DNA from: Thalassoglobus neptunius
Lineage (GTDB): Bacteria > Planctomycetota > Planctomycetia > Planctomycetales > Planctomycetaceae
Assembly: GCF_007859735.1 (NCBI RefSeq)
Contig: NZ_SIHI01000031.1
Coordinates: 1-39,967 of the forward strand
DNA: 39,967 bases
Direction of reading: 5' to 3'
Under the pieces are notes generated by a model, which worked only from the letters and a program-made list of their open reading frames with translations, was not told the origin of the DNA and made no database searches. Position 1 is the stretch's first letter. Every line of letters starts with the position of its first letter. Below are positions 9,690 through 18,748 of the stretch, one piece after another. Made by a program: the position numbers and the translations under genes.

Positions 9690-10601
9690 ATGGATCTTGC
9701 TCGATTAAAGAAGTTTCTGCTGCTCACCTTCGGCACACTTCTCTTCACAAGTTTGCCACTCGCTGCCGTTCCGCCTCCCGGACCACCCTGGCCGCACAAT
9801 CGACCCATCTCACCGACGCGCTCGGCATCGGAAGCACCTTCCAAATCGTTCGCAATTGCGCAGGCCGAGAGAAGTGGGGCGCCAATTGGAGTCGAGGTGT
9901 CCGTCCGGGCTGCAGTGGCCAACCCGGTCGCTGGAAGCGCCTATCGGCTCTATTATCAGTTCCGCGTGCATACTGGGAAAGGTGAGATTGGACCAGTTCT
10001 GAACGTGCCGGGAACGGTTAAGAACCAAGTGGTGCTCGTGGAAGAGATTATCGCCAAGTACGACTGGATTGAGTTCTACAACACCTTCGACGTCACGCGA
10101 GGACAGCTGAGTGGCAGCGGAAACCTTCCTTCACGAGAACCCAAGGGCACTGACAGAATTGTGTTCTTACGCGTGGAGCCGCATCTGTGGGATGTCGCTG
10201 CGAAACGATACTTGACCGATTCGCGAACACCGGCGGCGATCATCGTCGCGAGCGTCGGCAAAGATGCGAAAGTGTACTCACTTAATACGGTGGGCGACTG
10301 GCTGTTGAAGAGAGCAAAGTCAAACTCCGACGTCGCAGAAACAATGGCAATACTGAACGATCTTGATGTCTATGGTCCAAACGGACTTCGAATCGGCGAG
10401 GCGATTGAGAAAGTACTCATCGAGCCGACAGTCACCGTTGCGACGAAAATTGGATATATCGAAGTAGTGGATGCTAAATCGCTCCACTGGAGGGAAGATT
10501 ATCAACTTCTACAAGTTCTCGAAGGGCTCGCCGCCGGTAGCGACGACGATCTGAAAGCCGCAGCGCAAAAGAAACTCAACGAAGCGAGCAATCTGAATTA
10601 A
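9690..10601 (+). CDS. Secreted protein of unknown function
   Basis: 303 residues. ATG 9690 has AGGGAG 5 nt upstream and opens a good signal peptide (MDLARLKKFLLLTFGTLLFTSLPLAA), followed by a Pro-rich linker (PPPGPPWP). The mature part alternates beta-rich and helical stretches, with the segment RIVFLRVEPHLWDVAAKRYL in the middle and an Ala/Lys-rich helical end (DDDLKAAAQKKLNEASNLN). I do not recognise a family. No membrane segment follows the signal peptide and no lipobox is present, so the protein is probably periplasmic or secreted. Downstream lies an RHS relic on the same strand; nothing suggests a functional link. Confidence 0.75.
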   Translation: MDLARLKKFLLLTFGTLLFTSLPLAAVPPPGPPWPHNRPISPTRSASEAPSKSFAIAQAERSGAPIGVEVSVRAAVANPVAGSAYRLYYQFRVHTGKGEIGPVLNVPGTVKNQVVLVEEIIAKYDWIEFYNTFDVTRGQLSGSGNLPSREPKGTDRIVFLRVEPHLWDVAAKRYLTDSRTPAAIIVASVGKDAKVYSLNTVGDWLLKRAKSNSDVAETMAILNDLDVYGPNGLRIGEAIEKVLIEPTVTVATKIGYIEVVDAKSLHWREDYQLLQVLEGLAAGSDDDLKAAAQKKLNEASNLN

Positions 10602-10684
10602 AGGCAAGATCGGCGGAGGATCAGCCGCAGCGCACCATATCGAAGCGAGGTGTTTGCCGCTAAGCGGAACCTATCAGCTCAACC

Positions 10685-10819
10685 ATGACCTTCACTGATT
10701 CGATAGTGATCACGAAAACGAATAGCACTCGGGGATTGCTCGATATGATCGAAGAGGGAATGGCGGCGCATCTGTCGTAGACGTATCTTGATTCCGACAG
10801 GCTTACCGGCCGTTCTTGA
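10685..10819 (+). pseudogene. RHS/YD-repeat relic 1
   Basis: Read from 10685 the strand encodes a fragment containing VITKTNSTRGLLDMIEEG and, after an in-frame TAG at 10778-10780, TYLDSDRLTGRS before TGA 10817-10819. The pattern (KTN..RGLL...EEGM..HL...Y.DS.RLTG) matches two other fragments in this window, and Y-x-D-S-G-RLTG is the core of YD/RHS repeats. No start, no full-length frame and an internal stop mark it as a remnant. A small intact gene begins 105 bp downstream on the same strand, which is the usual position of an immunity gene behind an RHS toxin tip. Confidence 0.6.
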
Positions 10820-10923
10820 GGGGCGATTTGACTCCGTCGATTTGTCGGATGGGCGATTCTGCCCTACTTCAATTCCTGTTTCATTTTGTAACGCACTCAA
10901 TTCTGGTCAGGTGGAGTCAATGA

Positions 10924-11337
10924 ATGACGACGAAAAAGCATGTACCGGAATCTTTTGTGTCAGATGTGATGGAGTGGCTTGTTGAAGGAGATATTCCAGT
11001 TCTTGATCGACTTCGGGAAGAGTTTGAAGCGTGTGAAGAGATGAAAATTGAAGAAACAGCTGTCGGTTTTTACGTCAGGTTTCTACTTCGTGGCAACCCA
11101 ATAGCACTCGCAAGCGACTCCGACTTTACTCTTGGAGATGTGGTTGCAGTAGATCCCAGCCGAAAGTTGGCAATGGGATTTATTCTGTTCGTGAAGCAAG
11201 GGTGTATTGAGTTGCTGGAAGGCTACACATTTGGGGGCTCGCTCAGCGAAATATCTTTTGATGAGTGTAAACTTACGTACGATACTGACGACGGTACGCG
11301 CGATTTCGATTCTGTGAAAGAAAGGTTGGCACAGTAG
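10924..11337 (+). CDS. Small acidic protein, possible orphan immunity protein
   Basis: 137 residues, acidic, with no signal peptide or membrane segment. The start ATG has GGAG 7 nt upstream. The centre (VGFYVRFLLRGNPIALASDS, then GFILFVKQGCIELLEGYTFG) is a beta-rich module ending in an LLEGYT motif of a kind seen in small immunity-like proteins, but I cannot assign a named family. Its place directly behind RHS relic 1 is the main argument for an immunity role: in polymorphic toxin loci the immunity gene follows the RHS tip, and orphan copies often outlive the toxin. No toxin domain remains in the 10820-10923 gap. An unrelated hypothetical protein is the alternative. Confidence 0.7.
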   Translation: MTTKKHVPESFVSDVMEWLVEGDIPVLDRLREEFEACEEMKIEETAVGFYVRFLLRGNPIALASDSDFTLGDVVAVDPSRKLAMGFILFVKQGCIELLEGYTFGGSLSEISFDECKLTYDTDDGTRDFDSVKERLAQ

Positions 11338-11406
11338 GGTTGCGATGGTCGTAGACGCCAAGCAGAGAAGATCAGGGTGTGCCTAATAACGTTCGGCACA
11401 GCTAAA

Positions 11407-12429
11407 TTATGGTCGACACCAGGAGATACGTTTTGCAAAATCTTTCTGAAAGTCTCCGCGCCAGCGACTGACGGATCGACGAGGGTCATTTCCTGACTCG
11501 TAGCGATCTCGATACCAGCCCGATGCCGATTTAATGTATTCGCCTCCTCAGCCTGGTTGTGTTGGATCGGAAGGATCGTTGCCTCCCATGGGAAGGAAGA
11601 AGAACCAAGAGGGAGTGTCTCCTTCCTTCAAGCAACCGTGAGGATTTGGAGCGGTCCAGGTTTTCGTTGGATAGAGTTCGCCTAACACGCCTGAGCTGTG
11701 GACGTGTTTTACGATCCAGTTCTTGCTCGTCAGCGATTCATCTCCAGTGAGATACATTCCTCGAAATGAGGCTTCGCGTTTGTCATGTTGGGGACGAGCA
11801 GTGCTCAGGATATAAAACATCTCGGGGAACTCGATTTGTATCCAGTTCGCAATCCGGTCTTGGTCAGCAATATCAAAGACTCGAAACCGTTTCACGAACT
11901 CTGATAGACCGGCATCACCGCGATCGTGCTTAATCCTCCACAACGCCTGAGCAAGATCGGTTTGGCCTCCCCAAATGCAAATGTTCAATGGACGTTCGGG
12001 AGACCCTGAATCAATCCGCTCAATCAGCCAGTTCGAACCTTCGGTATCATGCTTGGCGCCGATGTGATCACGACCTCGCTGCGGGTTTCCGGTTTTGATC
12101 AGCCCCAGCAATGCATCTGTTTCTGGCCAGTTGTCTTCATGTTTTAAGAGGTTGTGGCGAACTTGTCCGTATGCATTCACAATCTGCCGAATCAAATCGG
12201 GACGGGTCGTTTCAACTTTGAGCTCGCCCGGAGTCCCGGATGCGGTTGCAATCAGCCCTTCGATTTCAAATTGGTTCGCGTAGACCATCAACCGAATCAT
12301 CGATTGTTGGTCATCAGGATCACCGCCGATGTCAGTCAGAATGCACAACCGTGAACGCTCTGCGGCTTGCAGGGCCACGCTGGAAAACAGGAACAGGCAG
12401 AACACCAAAATGACATGTTTGGGTTTCAT
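11407..12429 (-). pseudogene. DUF1593 nucleoside-hydrolase-like protein broken by in-frame TGA
   Basis: The first 293 residues match DUF1593 (nucleoside-hydrolase-like domain of Sde182-type cellulose-binding proteins): signal peptide, then the acidic motif LTDIGGDPDDQQSMIR (residues 31-46) that binds metal in nucleoside hydrolases, later ICIWGGQTDLAQALW and the tail PSWFFFLPMGGNDPSDP. At 11548-11550 a TGA interrupts the frame where the family has Trp (PG-W-GGEY). Translation past it continues for 46 conserved codons, including SGNDPRRSVSRWRGDFQKDF, to TAA 11407-11409. The usual C-terminal domain is also missing, so the gene is damaged twice. A TGG to TGA change explains the first stop. The product without readthrough keeps the metal motif but loses the end of the domain. 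Confidence 0.8.
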
Positions 12430-12644
12430 CGAGATTTCTCTTAACAGTGGAAGAGTGAAGCCTGAATCTTCGCAGATCGATCATTGCTCTACCAGTGTTG
12501 CATCAGCGATTCAGTTCGGAAGTCTAAACGCACGCAAGACAATTGACTAAATTGCTACATGTAAATTCGCACAATCAAGTTGCCAACGCACAGCAACGTC
12601 CGAGGCCGCAGTGCGGACCGTTTAAATTGGCGGTCACGTCTCCT

Positions 12645-12812
12645 GGCTCGACTGTGATCGCGAAGACGAACAGCTCGTTGGGACGACTGAGCACGAACGA
12701 AGAGGGGATGACGACGCACCTGTCGCAGAAGTATGATGGTTGCGGCAGACTCAGCGTTCATACGTTCGGCAATTCCATGAGCAAATCGGTTGTCAACAAC
12801 AACAACGACGGA
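12645..12812 (+). pseudogene. RHS/YD-repeat relic 2
   Basis: The plus strand encodes STVIAKTNSSLGRLSTN, then EEGMTTHLSQKYDGCGRL and HTFGNSMSKSVVNNNNDG. This aligns over its whole length with relic 3 on the opposite strand at 38 kb and with the first 40 residues of relic 1; a 20-nt stretch around GAGGGGATGACGAC differs from relic 3 at a single base. YDxxGRLxxxTFGN is the YD-repeat core. The surrounding reading frame (12543-12854) has no conserved start or end, so it is a fragment, not a gene. A small gene follows about 115 bp downstream on the same strand, as with relic 1. Confidence 0.6.
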
Positions 12813-12926
12813 TGTCGCAAGAGCGTATGGACGTCGGTGATTTGGTGTCGTTAACACTCACTCAAATGTGGCCAGTATAGTGAGGGCTATTGCTTGGCGC
12901 ATGAGAGTCAGGTTCAGATTGGATCG

Positions 12927-13286
12927 ATGGTGATGGATACAGACAAATACGTTCTGAATGCGATTGAAGAACTCAGCAAGCTCACAATTGACCCTGATGG
13001 AACGCCAGTTTCGATTATGGTCGAGACTGGTGAAGATGAAGCGATCATGGTGGGGACCAAGGATGATTATGTAAGGCTGGCGATGACCCTGCTTGAATCG
13101 ATTCTGGAGCGAAGTGGTCCTGAGGGGCTTGAAACACAAGTCGGGGACACGACAGTACGTTCAATCCTTCCGGCGAAGCTCTTCGATCGACTAGGGCATG
13201 TCGTTCCGTCTTGTCTGTGGTTTGCAGAGACTGCTGACGAAAAGGAAAAAGTTCGCCAACATTTCTATTGGCTGGAAGGGAAGTGA
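12927..13286 (+). CDS. Small acidic protein, possible orphan immunity protein
   Basis: About 119 residues, acidic, cytoplasmic by appearance, family not recognised. The sequence has an N-terminal helix (DKYVLNAIEELSKLTI), a short beta region (TPVSIMVETGEDEAIMVG), a second helix and a Phe/Tyr/Trp-containing end (QHFYWLEGK). ATG 12927 is used here; ATG 12933 is equally possible, and a TTG at 12894 with GAGGG 7 nt upstream would add 11 residues. As with the 10924 gene, the position right after an RHS relic suggests a leftover immunity gene; the sequence itself neither proves nor excludes this. Confidence 0.65.
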   Translation: MVMDTDKYVLNAIEELSKLTIDPDGTPVSIMVETGEDEAIMVGTKDDYVRLAMTLLESILERSGPEGLETQVGDTTVRSILPAKLFDRLGHVVPSCLWFAETADEKEKVRQHFYWLEGK

Positions 13287-13631
13287 CTCTTTAAGGAGGG
13301 GGGGAAGAATCATAGAACTGGGAATCCGTTGGTGAGAGTCAAGGTGACTTGGCGTCGCCGTTGACCGTTGGATGTTGGCAACCGAAAGGAAGGCCATGCA
13401 CAACCAGTGCAGGCGCATGGCATCGTATCCCGGAGGAAGGAGAGAGTCTGCAGCGTTACGAAACTCGACCGTGAACGTAAGGTCCACAATTGGGAGGAGA
13501 ACAGAGAGGTTCCCTGCCCCACATGTCAGTGAAGTGTGGCGAATGAGCAGCTGGGGTTTTGTGGTTTAGTGTGCGCAGTTGCGAAAGTTGGTTATGGTGG
13601 TGCGCAGCGAGGGTGTTTCGTTGATCTGCTC
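13287..13631 (+). other. Intergenic stretch upstream of the XylR-like regulator
   Basis: A 345-bp gap. A frame on the plus strand extends the regulator upstream to a GTG at 13536, but these 32 residues (Cys/Gly-rich) are not expected in the family. A minus-strand reading frame across 13191-13487 overlaps the preceding gene and looks like a shadow. I see no hairpin or clear promoter. Confidence 0.4.
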
Positions 13632-14807
13632 ATGGGACCAGTTGTGGGAACATCAAAACGAGCGAAGCATGTTGGGATTCTTGTCGAGACCGATGATTCC
13701 TGGGGGAGGGACATTGTTGAGGCTGTATGCCGATTTGGTCGCGGTCGTGGCTGGACGGTGTTGATTACTCCGCGCGACCCGCAAGGGCGATTGCGTTTGC
13801 CGGAAATTTGGAATGGTGACGGTGTGATTGCTTCTTTGCGGACTGCAGCTTCGGTGCGTCATGTTGAAGGTCTCGGGGTGCCGGTGGTGGATGTGGGGAA
13901 CATGGTCGAGAAGCATGACTGGTTGGCTCGTGTTGCGACGGATGATGTTTCGCGGGCGCGGATGGCGTTTGATCATCTTCGAGAACGAGGCATTGAGCAT
14001 TTCGCCTGTTATGCGCCCCCGATTGGTCGCTATTCCGACGCTCGGTCGATTTCCTTTCGGGACGTCGTCATTGCCAATGGCTATTCGTGCGCGATGTATG
14101 AATCGACGGGTGAAGATGCTGCGGGATGGTTGTCGAATTATTCGAATGTTCGTCGATGGCTTTCGACTCTTCCGCGACCTTTGGGGATCTTTGCAGCCGA
14201 TCCGTATCCAGCCCGGCAACTTGTCGAAATTTGTTCGGTCGAGTCGATTCGGATTCCGGATGACGTGGCTGTCCTCTCGGGGGATGATGATGACCTGTTG
14301 TGTAACGTGGCTTGGCCGCAGATATCGGCTGTCGAGTTGGCAAGTCATCGGATTGGACAAACGGCGGCCAAGACGTTGGATCGGCTGATGAAAGGGAGGC
14401 GGCCTGCGAAGCGACCGGTATTGATTCCTCCGCTTCGTGTTCGGGAACGGCACTCGACCGATATTCTCGCGATGGCGGATCACGAAGTGGCGGAAGTCTT
14501 GCGATACATCCGCGACAATGCCGGGAAAGGGATCACCGTGTCCGATCTGCTGAGAGAATTTCCAATTTCTCGCAGAAGGTTGGAGAAGCGATTTCGAGCG
14601 GTCTTGAATCGCAGCCCTGCGGAAGAAATTCGACGAGTGCGAATGGCTCATGTCCGGCGATTGCTGTTGGACTCTGAGATCCCAATCGCGAGCATTGCCG
14701 CCGAATCCGGTTTCGCAACAAGTGCATCGCTTTCGCAGGCGTTTCGACAGTATTTTGGGGCGACACCAAGTGAGTATCGGCAGCGAAACGATTTGAAAGA
14801 AAACTGA
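13632..14807 (+). CDS. XylR-like transcriptional regulator (LacI-type sensor + AraC HTH)
   Basis: 391 residues. The N-terminal 270 residues form a periplasmic-binding-protein-type sensor domain (KHVGILVETDDSWGRDIVEAVCRF at the start, GIFAADPYPARQLVEICS and IPDDVAVLSGDDDDLLCN later, both typical of this family). Residues about 285-390 are an AraC-type double helix-turn-helix, with the conserved end SIAAESGFATSASLSQAFRQYFGATPSEYR. E. coli XylR has this layout and senses D-xylose; planctomycete paralogues are many and their ligands are mostly unknown. ATG 13632 fits the family N-terminus; it has only a weak ribosome site. The gene lies 151 bp upstream of the DUF1549/DUF1501 pair on the same strand, so it probably controls that pair (inference). 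Confidence 0.9.
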   Translation: MGPVVGTSKRAKHVGILVETDDSWGRDIVEAVCRFGRGRGWTVLITPRDPQGRLRLPEIWNGDGVIASLRTAASVRHVEGLGVPVVDVGNMVEKHDWLARVATDDVSRARMAFDHLRERGIEHFACYAPPIGRYSDARSISFRDVVIANGYSCAMYESTGEDAAGWLSNYSNVRRWLSTLPRPLGIFAADPYPARQLVEICSVESIRIPDDVAVLSGDDDDLLCNVAWPQISAVELASHRIGQTAAKTLDRLMKGRRPAKRPVLIPPLRVRERHSTDILAMADHEVAEVLRYIRDNAGKGITVSDLLREFPISRRRLEKRFRAVLNRSPAEEIRRVRMAHVRRLLLDSEIPIASIAAESGFATSASLSQAFRQYFGATPSEYRQRNDLKEN

Positions 14808-14829
14808 CGCGGGAAAATATCGAAAGTGA

Positions 14830-14845
14830 TTTGCGCAATCGCGAA
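14830..14845. promoter_or_regulatory. Weak inverted repeat upstream of the DUF1549/DUF1501 pair
   Basis: TTTGCG and CGCGAA flank a 4-nt spacer (CAAT); the half-sites match at five of six positions. It lies between the regulator and the GTG start at 14959, where an operator for the neighbouring regulator would be expected. A match this short can occur by chance. Confidence 0.22.
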
Positions 14846-14958
14846 TTGTCGTTTGGTCTGCTTCGAGTAAAATAAAGAGTCTGACGAAAACTTCCACTTG
14901 GGACCTTGGTTCCTTCTTTCCTCCGACCTCCCTGAACAACTCGCACTGAGGATTTTCT

Positions 14959-17298
14959 GTGAAGTCACTGTTGAACTGCTGTTTTGTATTGATGGCAATC
15001 TGGTTTGGGCTGGTTGTTCGAAACGTCGCAGCTCAGCCGACTGATCCTCCTTCATCGTCTCCGAATGGTGGACAGGTCGACGCCATAGATTTCGTCCGGG
15101 ACATTCAGCCGATTTTTCGAGAGCATTGTTATGAGTGCCATGCTGGGACCACCGAAGAGGGTGGGCTCAATCTCGGAATCAAGGAGAGAGCATTTCAGGG
15201 CGGCGACAGCGGATCACTAATTGAAGCGGGTAATAGTGAAGAGAGCTTGCTGCTGCAGATGATCTCTGGAGAGGAAGGTGAGCGCCTGATGCCTCCGGAA
15301 GGGAGTCAACAGCTTTCGGATGAGCAAATTGAGTTGATCCGCGTTTGGGTCACACAGGGTGCGAACTGGCCCGAGAGTGCGAATGTCGTCAATCCTAAGA
15401 TGGACCGGGCGAAGACTCACTGGGCATTTCAACGTCTTACGAAGCACATCGTTCCTCCGTATCGGCATTCTCATGACAACTGGTCGAAGACCCCGATCGA
15501 CCGCTTCGTCTATGAACGTCTGCATAAGGCTGGTATACGTCCTGCCCAACCTGCCGATGCAAGAACGCTGGTGCGACGCTTGTATTTCGATCTGATCGGT
15601 CTGCCTCCGAACCCGGAACAGGTGAATGACTTTGTTCGCGAATACGAAAACGATCGGGACAAATCGATTGAGAAGTTAGTCAATGAATTGCTTGATTCTC
15701 CACATTATGGAGAACGATGGGGACGGCATTGGCTGGACGTGGCCCGCTATGCTGACAGCGACGGCCAGGAGGCGGATACGGATCGGCCTCACGCTTATCG
15801 CTATCGCGACTTTGTCATCAATGCCTTAAATGATGACATGCCATACGATCAGTTCGTGCGGTGGCAGATCGCTGGCGATGAGTACGAGCCCAACAGCGAT
15901 GCTGCTGTTTCGGCAACAGGATTTCTCACAGCGGGAACGTGTTACAAGCTTCCCGATTCGTTTCTTGAAAGCGAGCGTTTATTAAATCGCTACAACGAAT
16001 TAGACGATGTGATTTCTACTTTGGGATCAGGTTTGCTCGGCATCACCGTCGCGTGTGCTCGCTGTCACGATCATAAATTCGACGCATTCTCAGCCAAAGA
16101 CTTCTACCAGTTGTTAGGTGTGTTTCACAGCGGTGACCGCGTAAGCGCGAAACTTCCGAGCGGCAAAGAAGGTTTCTTCTTTCAGGACTTCGATCGTGAG
16201 CGACGGACTACCTGGTTGTTTCGCCGCAGCGACTTTTATGATCGCGAAATAGAACTTGACCTCGGATTTCCTGAGATGTTGTCCGCCGATGCTGATGCCA
16301 ATGAGTATTGGGAACAGGCGAAAGCTGCTTATTCTGAGTTGGGAGAACCGAAGAGCACGCTTCAGCGACGGGCGCTTGCCGACTGGATTACCAATACCGA
16401 ACAAGGTGGCGGAGCGTTATTGGCTCGTGTGATTGTCAATCGAGTTTGGCATCATCATTTCGGAAAAGGAATCGTTCACACGACCGGTGACTTTGGTGTT
16501 CGTGGCGATCCTCCGACTCATCCTGAGTTACTCGAGTATTTGACCGACGAATTTGTCCGAAGCGGTTGGGAACTCAAATCGCTGCATCGCATGATCCTCA
16601 CAAGCTCTGTGTGGCAGCAGGCGAGCACTCAAGAAGCTGTTGATCCTCAGGGGGCCAAAATCGATCCGGGGAATCGTTTGCTGTGGAAGATGACGCCTGT
16701 TCGACTTGAAGCAGAAGTCATTCGTGACGCAATGCTTTCCGTCAGCGACACGCTCAACCTGGAAGCTGGAGGTCCGGGATTTAAGCCTTACATTGCACCG
16801 GAAGCCAACCTCGCTCGCAATATTCAAGGGGAACGTTATCCCGAGAATGCGCCGGACGACGCGAGTACTCGAAGACGGAGCATATATATGTTTCACAAAC
16901 GCTTGATTCCTTATCCGATGTTTCAGGCTTTCGATCGACCGGATTTAATGGTGAGCTGTGCACGTCGGACAAACACAACCGTTGCTCCGCAGGCGATGGT
17001 GATTCTGAATGACGGATTTGTTCGGGCCGTGGCACGCGATTTCGCGGAGCGACTGGTTCGCACAGAAACTGATCAGCCCGAACTGACCGATGACGATTTT
17101 AAGCCGGTGATCGAACAAGCTTTTCAGTTGTCTTTCTCACGTTCTCCGACGGAAGGTGAAGTCGAAGCTTCAGCGGGATTCCTAAGAGGACAGATGCAAG
17201 TCCGAACCGAGCGGGGAGATGAGTCTCCTCAACTAGAAGCGATGACTGATTTCTGTCAGTCGCTCTTTGGATTGAACGAATTTATTTACGTCAATTGA
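14959..17298 (+). CDS. Exported PSCyt1/DUF1549/DUF1553 protein
   Basis: 779 residues. The GTG start has GAGG 7 nt upstream and opens a signal peptide (MKSLLNCCFVLMAIWFGLVV). A PSCyt1 cytochrome-like domain follows, with CYECH at residues 57-61 and a MPPEG Met motif near 110. DUF1549 contains LYFDLIGLPPNPEQ and the conserved HYGERWGRHWLDVARYAD block; a further CARCHDHKFDAF motif follows. DUF1553 occupies the C-terminal third (NRVWHHHFGKGIVHTTGDFG, MILTSSVWQQAS) and ends in the normal NEFIYVN before TGA. Members with a LamG insert exceed 1000 residues; this one is the short form. The DUF1501 gene starts 10 nt after its stop, so the two form an operon. Confidence 0.95.
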   Translation: MKSLLNCCFVLMAIWFGLVVRNVAAQPTDPPSSSPNGGQVDAIDFVRDIQPIFREHCYECHAGTTEEGGLNLGIKERAFQGGDSGSLIEAGNSEESLLLQMISGEEGERLMPPEGSQQLSDEQIELIRVWVTQGANWPESANVVNPKMDRAKTHWAFQRLTKHIVPPYRHSHDNWSKTPIDRFVYERLHKAGIRPAQPADARTLVRRLYFDLIGLPPNPEQVNDFVREYENDRDKSIEKLVNELLDSPHYGERWGRHWLDVARYADSDGQEADTDRPHAYRYRDFVINALNDDMPYDQFVRWQIAGDEYEPNSDAAVSATGFLTAGTCYKLPDSFLESERLLNRYNELDDVISTLGSGLLGITVACARCHDHKFDAFSAKDFYQLLGVFHSGDRVSAKLPSGKEGFFFQDFDRERRTTWLFRRSDFYDREIELDLGFPEMLSADADANEYWEQAKAAYSELGEPKSTLQRRALADWITNTEQGGGALLARVIVNRVWHHHFGKGIVHTTGDFGVRGDPPTHPELLEYLTDEFVRSGWELKSLHRMILTSSVWQQASTQEAVDPQGAKIDPGNRLLWKMTPVRLEAEVIRDAMLSVSDTLNLEAGGPGFKPYIAPEANLARNIQGERYPENAPDDASTRRRSIYMFHKRLIPYPMFQAFDRPDLMVSCARRTNTTVAPQAMVILNDGFVRAVARDFAERLVRTETDQPELTDDDFKPVIEQAFQLSFSRSPTEGEVEASAGFLRGQMQVRTERGDESPQLEAMTDFCQSLFGLNEFIYVN

Positions 17299-17308
17299 GT
17301 TGCCAGTT

Positions 17309-18748
17309 ATGAAAAGTTCTTCCCAAAATTTTCCGTGTGGTCGAGTTGCGTCACTGCTCAGTCGCCGCGAATGGCTGTGTCGAGCGGGCGGAGGCGCAGG
17401 AATGATTGGGCTTGCCGGACTCCTCGCCGATCAGAATCTCCTTGCTGCCGATGAATCGGTCGACTCGGAGGATCCGATTACTTCTCTTCGACCGCGAACG
17501 GGCCATTTCCCTGCGAAAGCGAAGTCGATCATATGGCTGTTCATGGAAGGCGCACCGAGTTCCGTCGACATGTTCGATCCAAAGCCGGAATTGGAAAAGC
17601 GAGATGGTCAGAAGACGGACATTCAGGCGTTCTTTGGGAACCCTGGGCCGCTCATGAAGTCGCCTTTCTCCTTTAAGCAGTATGGAGAGTCGGGGCAATG
17701 GGTTTGCGATAAGTATACGAATGTCGCGAAACATGTTGACAAGATGGCGTTTATTAAATCATGTCACAGCGAATCGAATGACCACGTTCCTGCGATCTAT
17801 CAGATCAACAGTGGTCTTCCGCGTCCGGGGTTTCCGACAGCTGGAGCCTGGGTGACTTATGGGCTTGGGAGCGAAAATCAAAGTTTGCCCGGTTACGTCG
17901 TGATGGGGAATACACAAGGAGCTAAGGGCGGACCACACAACTGGGGATCAGGTTTTTTACCGTCAACATTTCAGGGGACCCTGTTTCGATCGCAAGGAAC
18001 TCCCGTTCTGAATCTGAACCGGCAACCGGAGATCACTCAGGATGATCAACGCGCTCAACTCGACTTAATGGCCAAGCTCAACGATGAGCATATGCGTCGA
18101 CATACTCGGGATGCTGAGTTCGCGAACCGGATGCAATCTTTCGAGCTGGCATTCCGGATGCAGCAAGAGGCGACTGAGGTTGTTGATCTTTCTCGTGAGA
18201 CACAGGCAACACACGATATGTACGGGATTAACAATCCCAGATCGAAGTCTTTCGGCTCGAAATGCCTGATGGCAAGAAGGCTTGTCGAAAGCGGAGTCCG
18301 CTTTGTGCAGGTTTACAGCGACGGGGAATGGGACGCGCACGACAACCTCGAAGAGAATCACACACACCATTGTCTGGCGACAGATGTCCCTGTGGCGGGC
18401 CTGCTGGCCGATTTGGAACAACGCGGCCTGCTTGACTCGACGTTAGTCATTTGGGGAGGAGAATTCGGGCGGATGCCGATCTCTCAGAACGGAAAGGGAC
18501 GCGATCACAATCCGAAAGGCTTTTTACAATGGATGGCCGGTGCGGGAATTAAAGGAGGAACCAGCTACGGCGAGACCGACGAACTTGGCTACGAAGCTGT
18601 CGAGAATCCCGTGAGCGTCAACGATCTGCATGCCACCATGCTTCACTTGCTTGGTATCGAGCACGAACGGTTGACCTACTTCCACAACGGTCGCAGCTAT
18701 CGATTAACAGACGTTGCCGGTGAAGTGATTCATGACATCCTGGCATGA
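17309..18748 (+). CDS. Tat-exported DUF1501 protein
   Basis: 479 residues. A twin-arginine signal (LLSRREWLCRAGGGAGMIGL) precedes the DUF1501 body: SIIWLFMEGAPSSVDMFDPK near residue 75, KCLMARRLVESGVRFVQV, and GGEFGRMPISQNGKGRDHNP with its conserved metal-site-like His and Asp. The ATG at 17309 lies 10 nt past the stop of the DUF1549 gene; a TTG at 17300 would add three residues. It shares family and export route with the 7010 gene but is only a distant paralogue: the N-terminal half (PITSRPRTGHFPAKAK region) and the DHNPKGF ending differ. Close coupling with a DUF1549 protein is the standard arrangement in this phylum. Confidence 0.95.
   Translation: MKSSSQNFPCGRVASLLSRREWLCRAGGGAGMIGLAGLLADQNLLAADESVDSEDPITSLRPRTGHFPAKAKSIIWLFMEGAPSSVDMFDPKPELEKRDGQKTDIQAFFGNPGPLMKSPFSFKQYGESGQWVCDKYTNVAKHVDKMAFIKSCHSESNDHVPAIYQINSGLPRPGFPTAGAWVTYGLGSENQSLPGYVVMGNTQGAKGGPHNWGSGFLPSTFQGTLFRSQGTPVLNLNRQPEITQDDQRAQLDLMAKLNDEHMRRHTRDAEFANRMQSFELAFRMQQEATEVVDLSRETQATHDMYGINNPRSKSFGSKCLMARRLVESGVRFVQVYSDGEWDAHDNLEENHTHHCLATDVPVAGLLADLEQRGLLDSTLVIWGGEFGRMPISQNGKGRDHNPKGFLQWMAGAGIKGGTSYGETDELGYEAVENPVSVNDLHATMLHLLGIEHERLTYFHNGRSYRLTDVAGEVIHDILA

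Noticed and set aside
13191-13487. Minus-strand reading frame of 98 residues
   Set aside because: It overlaps the end of the 12927 gene on the other strand, has no ribosome site and no family features.
13653-14939. Long minus-strand frame opposite the XylR gene
   Set aside because: A 428-codon shadow: Arg/Pro/His-rich, no homology pattern, while the plus strand holds a clear regulator.
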